Assembly (NCBI GenBank): GCA_964461455.1 | Contig: CAYWUJ010000024.1 | Location: forward strand, 1-37,967 | Origin: UBA1413 sp964461455 | GTDB taxonomy: Bacteria > Bacteroidota > Bacteroidia > Bacteroidales > Prolixibacteraceae | Direction: 5' to 3' | DNA: 37,967 nucleotides | Part shown: piece by piece, positions 34,625 to 37,967 of the stretch | Layout of the letters: every line of letters begins with the position of its first letter | How positions within the stretch are numbered: the stretch's first letter is position 1 | Notes under the pieces: generated by a model | The model's input: only the letters and a program-made list of their open reading frames with translations | Told to the model about the DNA's origin: nothing | The model's database searches: none | Translations under genes and position numbers: made by a program

Positions 34625-35365
34625 ATGGAAAACAGTGATGACAGAAGACACCCCGGGATTGCGCTGATTACCGGGGGAGCACAGCGGCTGGGGAAAGCCA
34701 TGACGGAGCACCTGGCCCGGCAAGGGTGGAATGTGGCCATCCATTACAATACTTCGGGAGGTGCTGCCGAAGAGCTGGTCGCCCGCCTTTCCGGGGAATT
34801 CGGGGAGCAACGCTTCATGGCCTTCAGGGCCAACCTCACGAGCATCAGGGAAACCGAAGGGTTGCTGCCTGAGGTGGTCCGGAAAATGGGAGCTCCCACA
34901 CTGCTGATGAACAATGCTTCGGTTTTCGACCCTAAAAAAATCGCCGACACCAACACTTCCTTTTTCGATTTCCAGATGACGGTGAATCTGAAGGCTCCCT
35001 TTATCCTTACCCGGGAGTTTATCCGCCACTGCGGGGAGGGAATGATAGTCAACATGACCGACACACGCATCACCACCAACCGGGAGCTCTATGCTGCCTA
35101 TACCCTGGCAAAGAAATCGCTGTGGGAGCTCACCAAAATGACGGCGGCGGCCTATGGGCCAAAAATCAGGGCCAATGCCATCGCCCCGGGACTTACCCTG
35201 GCGCCTGCCGGAAAAGGCGATGATTACCTCCGCACCCTGGCCGCTGCCATCCCCATGAAAAGGCCGGGAGGCATACAGCCCATCCTCGACGCCCTCGACT
35301 ATCTCCTCAAAAATGATTATCTTACAGGCGAACTCCTCTTCTGTGACGGAGGTCAACACCTGTAG
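34625..35365 (+). CDS. FolM/PTR1-like pterin reductase (SDR family), probable dihydromonapterin reductase
   Basis: 246-residue NADPH-dependent short-chain dehydrogenase. The cofactor loop reads TGGAQRLG (16-23), the TGxxxRxG form that distinguishes pteridine reductases (PTR1, FolM) from ordinary SDRs with TGxxxGxG. LLMNNASVFDP corresponds to the NNAG region, and YTLAK carries the catalytic Tyr and Lys. The C-terminal part (IRANAIAPGLTL and DALDYLLKNDYLTGE, then CDGGQHL) lines up by eye with E. coli FolM (VNSIAPSLIL, DLVDYLLTSCFVTGR, LDGGRHL). Its likely role is reduction of dihydromonapterin, or dihydrofolate as a side activity. The FolX-like gene downstream supports this. Whether it is strictly FolM needs a phylogeny. 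Confidence 0.82.
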   Translation: MENSDDRRHPGIALITGGAQRLGKAMTEHLARQGWNVAIHYNTSGGAAEELVARLSGEFGEQRFMAFRANLTSIRETEGLLPEVVRKMGAPTLLMNNASVFDPKKIADTNTSFFDFQMTVNLKAPFILTREFIRHCGEGMIVNMTDTRITTNRELYAAYTLAKKSLWELTKMTAAAYGPKIRANAIAPGLTLAPAGKGDDYLRTLAAAIPMKRPGGIQPILDALDYLLKNDYLTGELLFCDGGQHL

Positions 35366-35436
35366 ATCGCAGGTTCCCGTCACAGAACGGGTCAAAATAC
35401 CTTTGGAATTCATTGCACCACAACAAACACGGGATT

Positions 35437-35796
35437 ATGGCACTCATCAGGATCAAAAACCTTCTTATACGCACCTATATCGGCTTTAACCCCGAAGAGA
35501 TGGTCAACAGGCAGGATGTGGTCATTAACATCGAACTGGAGGTCGGCATTCCCGCAGAAGCCTTGGAAAAGGACGAACCCGACAGCATTTACGACTATAA
35601 GAAAATCACCAAGCAGATCATCGCCCTGGTACAGGAGGGACGCTTCAAACTCCTGGAAGTGCTCACCCGCAGGGTCCTGGACCTGATCATGGAAGATCCC
35701 AGGGTCATAAGGGCCCGGGTGGAAGTAGACAAACCCCACGCCCTGCGGTTTGCCGATTCGGTATCTGTTGAGATGGAGGAGAGACAGCCCTTATGA
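35437..35796 (+). CDS. folX: FolX-like dihydroneopterin triphosphate 2'-epimerase (FolB superfamily)
   Basis: 119 residues from the ATG at 35437 (MALIRIKNLLIRTYIG); an earlier in-frame start adds an unlikely MHHNKHGI. The protein matches remembered E. coli FolX better than FolB across its length: IRIKNLxxRTxIG, NRQDVVINIE, YDYKKITKQII, RFKLLEVLTRRVLDLI and VEVDKPHALRFADSVSVEM. The conserved Glu in KLLE and Lys in VDKPHAL are active-site positions. FolX converts dihydroneopterin triphosphate to the monapterin epimer, the first committed step to tetrahydromonapterin. The gene overlaps the next start by four bases (ATGA), indicating translational coupling. A dihydroneopterin aldolase (FolB) role is the alternative. 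Confidence 0.8.
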   Translation: MALIRIKNLLIRTYIGFNPEEMVNRQDVVINIELEVGIPAEALEKDEPDSIYDYKKITKQIIALVQEGRFKLLEVLTRRVLDLIMEDPRVIRARVEVDKPHALRFADSVSVEMEERQPL

Positions 35797-36164
35797 ACCA
35801 GGCGATCATTGGCATTGGATCCAACATCGGTCCCGGGGAGAACATCCCCCTGGCTCTGCGGTTGCTGGGCGAAACAGTGACCATCGAAAAGGTATCGGCA
35901 CTGGTCACCACTGCCCCTGTGGGGATGACCGGCCAGCCCGATTTTGTCAACGGAGCCGTCCGCATCACGACCACCCTGTCGCAGGAAGAACTGGTGCGGC
36001 TGCTTAAAAAAGTCGAGGACCTCACGGGCCGTGACCGTACCCTTCCCCGTTTCGGCCCCCGCACCATCGACCTCGACATCGTCGTCTGGAACGGGGAAAT
36101 CACCGACCCCGATTATTATACCCGCGACTTCCTCCGCTCAGCCGTCAGGGAAGTCACCGAATAA
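35793..36164 (+). CDS. Short FolK-like protein lacking the C-terminal ATP-binding segment
   Basis: 123 residues, against about 160 for true FolK. Retained features are AIIGIGSNIGPGENI, APVGMTGQPDFVNGAV (pterin pocket), GRDRTLPRFGPRTIDLDIVVWNG (Arg loop and the Mg-binding Asp pair, D93 and D95; split here by its Pro/Gly turns). The protein ends where FolK continues with LPHP...R..FVL.PL, so the ATP-contacting His and Arg (E. coli H115, R121) have no counterpart; YYTRDFLRSAVREV takes their place. The end is clean, with no frameshifted remnant of the missing motif in the following 35 bases. It is coupled to the FolX-like gene. It probably binds a pterin and metal; whether it still transfers pyrophosphate is open. 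Confidence 0.8.
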   Translation: MNQAIIGIGSNIGPGENIPLALRLLGETVTIEKVSALVTTAPVGMTGQPDFVNGAVRITTTLSQEELVRLLKKVEDLTGRDRTLPRFGPRTIDLDIVVWNGEITDPDYYTRDFLRSAVREVTE

Positions 36165-36199
36165 CCCATACCACAACCGGCTATACTGCCGCCCGCACC

Positions 36200-37876
36200 A
36201 TGGAGCTGAAGAATCTCCCTTTAAAATCTCCCATAAAGAAAAAAACTCGCTTCCTAACCGACAAGCAGGAGTCCTTCCTCTTTTGGCTGTTGTTGCTGGC
36301 AGGCCTCATCCCCCTGATGACGCACCGGTTATTCGTCACCCTCGACGGCCCCGCCCACCTCTACTCAGGGCTGATCATCAAATCCCTGCTTTTTGACCCA
36401 CACGGCGCCATCGGCAGGCTCTTCACCATCAACCCGTTCCCTGTCCCCAACTGGACCTCCCATTTCCTATTCACCCTCTTCGGCACTTTCCTGCCGGGAT
36501 ACCTTACCGAAAAAGCCGTCATCTTCCTTTACCTCTTCTTTACCCCCCTCATTTTCAGAAAACTGGTCCTCTTTCTCAGACCCGAAAACAGAATTCTCTC
36601 CTGGACCATGATCCTTTTCGTCCACAACCAGAACTTCTATTTCGGCTTTTTCAATTTTTCCTTCGGGGTACTCTTCATGTTTCTGACCCTCTGGGTTTAC
36701 CTCGGTATTTTCCGGAACGAAAAGAAACTCCATTTTCTGCTTCTGGCGATCCTCTTTCTGGTGCTTTACTTTTCACACCTGATGGTTTTTCTGGTTACCC
36801 TGGCCCTGATTCTTCTGTTGTCGGCACACCCGCTGGCGTTTTCTGCCGGTCACGGGGGGCTGAAAATTTCAGGAGGCAGCAAGGCCGCCGGGAGTCTTCT
36901 CAGGACAGGAGCCGCAGCGCTCCCTGCAGTGATACTGACCGTGATGTTCCTGGCGGGCACCGATCCCCTGGACGAAAATCCCGAAAGGCACAGCTTCTCC
37001 CTGCTGGTGGAATGGGTGACGGCCATCAGACCCCTGCTTGCCCTGCGTTACGGGTTTCCGTGGAAAAGCTATACCTATCTGCTCTTTGGGGTCTTCCTGG
37101 TCATGACCATCACCGCAGCGGTCATCCGTTACCGAAACTATAGGACCAAAAAAAGAACCTCACCCGAAGAGCTGACCTTTTTCCGGCTCTCCCCGGCTCC
37201 CCTGTTCACCCTGTTTTCCCTGGGATCCCTGGCATTGCTCTTCATCCTTCCCAATACCATTCTGCTGTCGGAAAGGCTTATCCTTCTCTTTTTCCTTTTC
37301 CTCATCACCACACTGGCACTTTTCCGTTATCCCCGCTGGATCCATTATACCCTTGCCATGGCCGTGATCGTTCTTCACATCTCCTTCACGCGTATGTACA
37401 CTTACACCCTCGGTAATTATTCGGAAAATGCAGGTTTCGTGGAAGAGGCGGCCGGGGCTGCTGACCCGGGGGCTCTGCTCCTGCCCCTGAACTATAACGA
37501 AAAGTGGATTTATATGCACATTTCGGGTTATGCCGGAACCCGCCATTCCCCGGCCGTGCTTGAGAATTATGAGGCCGGATTAAGCTGGTTCCCGGTCAGG
37601 TGGAACCACGATTATTATGAAACCCGGTTCCTTGACCGTTCCGACGCCAGCAATACCCTGCATCTGTGCGACAATTACATCCATCCTGACCTCCCCGCAA
37701 CCTTCTCCCTGAAAAGAAAAGACGGCACCCCGGAAATCATTCCTTACATTCTGGTCATCCGCCCCTCAGACGGAGAGCCCCCGGATATCCCCCCCTGTGC
37801 CCGGAAAATCCTGGATGCCTCCTACACCGCAGTGCGGGAAAATAATTTCTGCATTTTGTTCAGGGCCGTGGAGTAA
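36200..37876 (+). CDS. Polytopic membrane protein, possibly GT-C-type glycosyltransferase
   Basis: 558 residues with roughly ten hydrophobic helices between about 25 and 400 and a soluble C-terminal region of about 150 residues. The first loop after helix 1 reads LFVTLDGPAHLYSG, an acidic loop placed like the catalytic DxD/DE loop of GT-C enzymes (PMT/ArnT-like), which use polyprenyl-phosphate sugars. The second loop has NPFPVPNWTSHFLF. The C-terminal part (LLLPLNYNEKWIYMHISGYAG; NYEAGLSWFPVRWN) is unassigned and may face the periplasm. I do not recognise the family; an O-antigen-ligase or hypothetical membrane protein is equally possible. It follows the pterin cluster by 35 bases but need not share its role. 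Confidence 0.7.
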   Translation: MELKNLPLKSPIKKKTRFLTDKQESFLFWLLLLAGLIPLMTHRLFVTLDGPAHLYSGLIIKSLLFDPHGAIGRLFTINPFPVPNWTSHFLFTLFGTFLPGYLTEKAVIFLYLFFTPLIFRKLVLFLRPENRILSWTMILFVHNQNFYFGFFNFSFGVLFMFLTLWVYLGIFRNEKKLHFLLLAILFLVLYFSHLMVFLVTLALILLLSAHPLAFSAGHGGLKISGGSKAAGSLLRTGAAALPAVILTVMFLAGTDPLDENPERHSFSLLVEWVTAIRPLLALRYGFPWKSYTYLLFGVFLVMTITAAVIRYRNYRTKKRTSPEELTFFRLSPAPLFTLFSLGSLALLFILPNTILLSERLILLFFLFLITTLALFRYPRWIHYTLAMAVIVLHISFTRMYTYTLGNYSENAGFVEEAAGAADPGALLLPLNYNEKWIYMHISGYAGTRHSPAVLENYEAGLSWFPVRWNHDYYETRFLDRSDASNTLHLCDNYIHPDLPATFSLKRKDGTPEIIPYILVIRPSDGEPPDIPPCARKILDASYTAVRENNFCILFRAVE

Positions 37877-37890
37877 TGCGTGCAGACATG

Positions 37891-37919
37891 AAAAAAGGCA
37901 GCCCCATTTGGTGCTGCCT
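37891..37919 (-). terminator. Minus-strand terminator at the window's right end
   Basis: AGGCAGC/GCTGCCT (7 bp), with a further CC/GG pair near a small loop, is followed on the minus strand by six T residues (37891-37896). On the plus strand no T tract follows, so it serves a minus-strand gene beyond the window that converges on the membrane-protein gene. It shares its GGCTGCC core with the galM terminator. Confidence 0.65.
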
Positions 37920-37967
37920 CAAAGCCATGAAAACAATTAAACAATGTTCAGAAAACAGAAAACTAGA

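Noticed and set aside
34441..34740. Minus-strand frame with a repeated, charged peptide upstream of the FolM-like gene
   Set aside because: The repetitive peptide simply translates the octamer repeat array and then runs into the antisense of the SDR gene.
37888..37967. Possible gene start reading off the right edge on the plus strand
   Set aside because: The frame passes through the terminator hairpin and has no signal or family feature in its 26 codons.

Overview
The window reads as a piece of a Bacteroidota (Bacteroidales-type) chromosome. The evidence is the lineage-typical content: a DUF4837 lipoprotein, an ileS–DksA-like–lspA run, an sppA–lpxK–purine nucleoside phosphorylase run, a hybrid sensor kinase/response regulator/AraC protein, polysaccharide-degradation genes, TAnnTTTG-type -7 promoter elements and no clear Shine-Dalgarno sequences. 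By eye the base composition is close to balanced, with G/C-rich third positions; this produces many long antisense open frames that are not genes. No rRNA, tRNA, CRISPR array, transposase or integrase was seen.

Layout. Everything from 1 to 22769 is on the minus strand and everything from 22859 to 37876 is on the plus strand, so the window is organised around one divergent promoter region at 22770-22858. Reading the minus strand from left to right: (a) 1-7995 is a glycan-degradation block of GH51 arabinofuranosidase (cut by the window edge), a GH42-like secreted protein, a GH9 endoglucanase lipoprotein and a GH31 alpha-xylosidase. Together these suggest attack on a xyloglucan- or arabinoxyloglucan-like hemicellulose. 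(b) 8436-13300 is a cluster of three exported proteins: a small lipoprotein, a tail-fibre-like protein with an S74 auto-chaperone, and a PAN/IPT-like protein. It is followed by a membrane-embedded hybrid two-component regulator at 13438-15609. (c) 15715-22769 is housekeeping: yifB/comM, a PLP-dependent threonine/serine dehydratase, a PrsW-family protease, purine nucleoside phosphorylase, lpxK and sppA.

The plus-strand half holds folK, a DUF4837 lipoprotein, a candidate small RNA or attenuator, a YD-repeat-like protein, fucU, an exported galM, ileS, a DksA-like regulator, lspA, cysS and ribE. It then holds a pterin cluster of three genes (FolM-like, FolX-like and a second, short FolK-like protein) and finally a polytopic membrane protein.

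The most interesting parts are the pterin cluster and the candidate RNA. The SDR carries the TGxxxRxG motif of FolM/PTR1, its neighbour resembles E. coli FolX far more than an ordinary FolB, and the coupled FolK paralogue ends before the ATP-binding His/Arg segment of true FolK. A full-length FolK sits 13 kb away. This looks like a tetrahydromonapterin-type pathway with an unexplained third component. The candidate RNA at about 24640-24720 has a good -7 element, a perfect hairpin and a strong intrinsic terminator just ahead of an unusual repeat protein. A degenerate octamer repeat array lies directly upstream of the pterin cluster.
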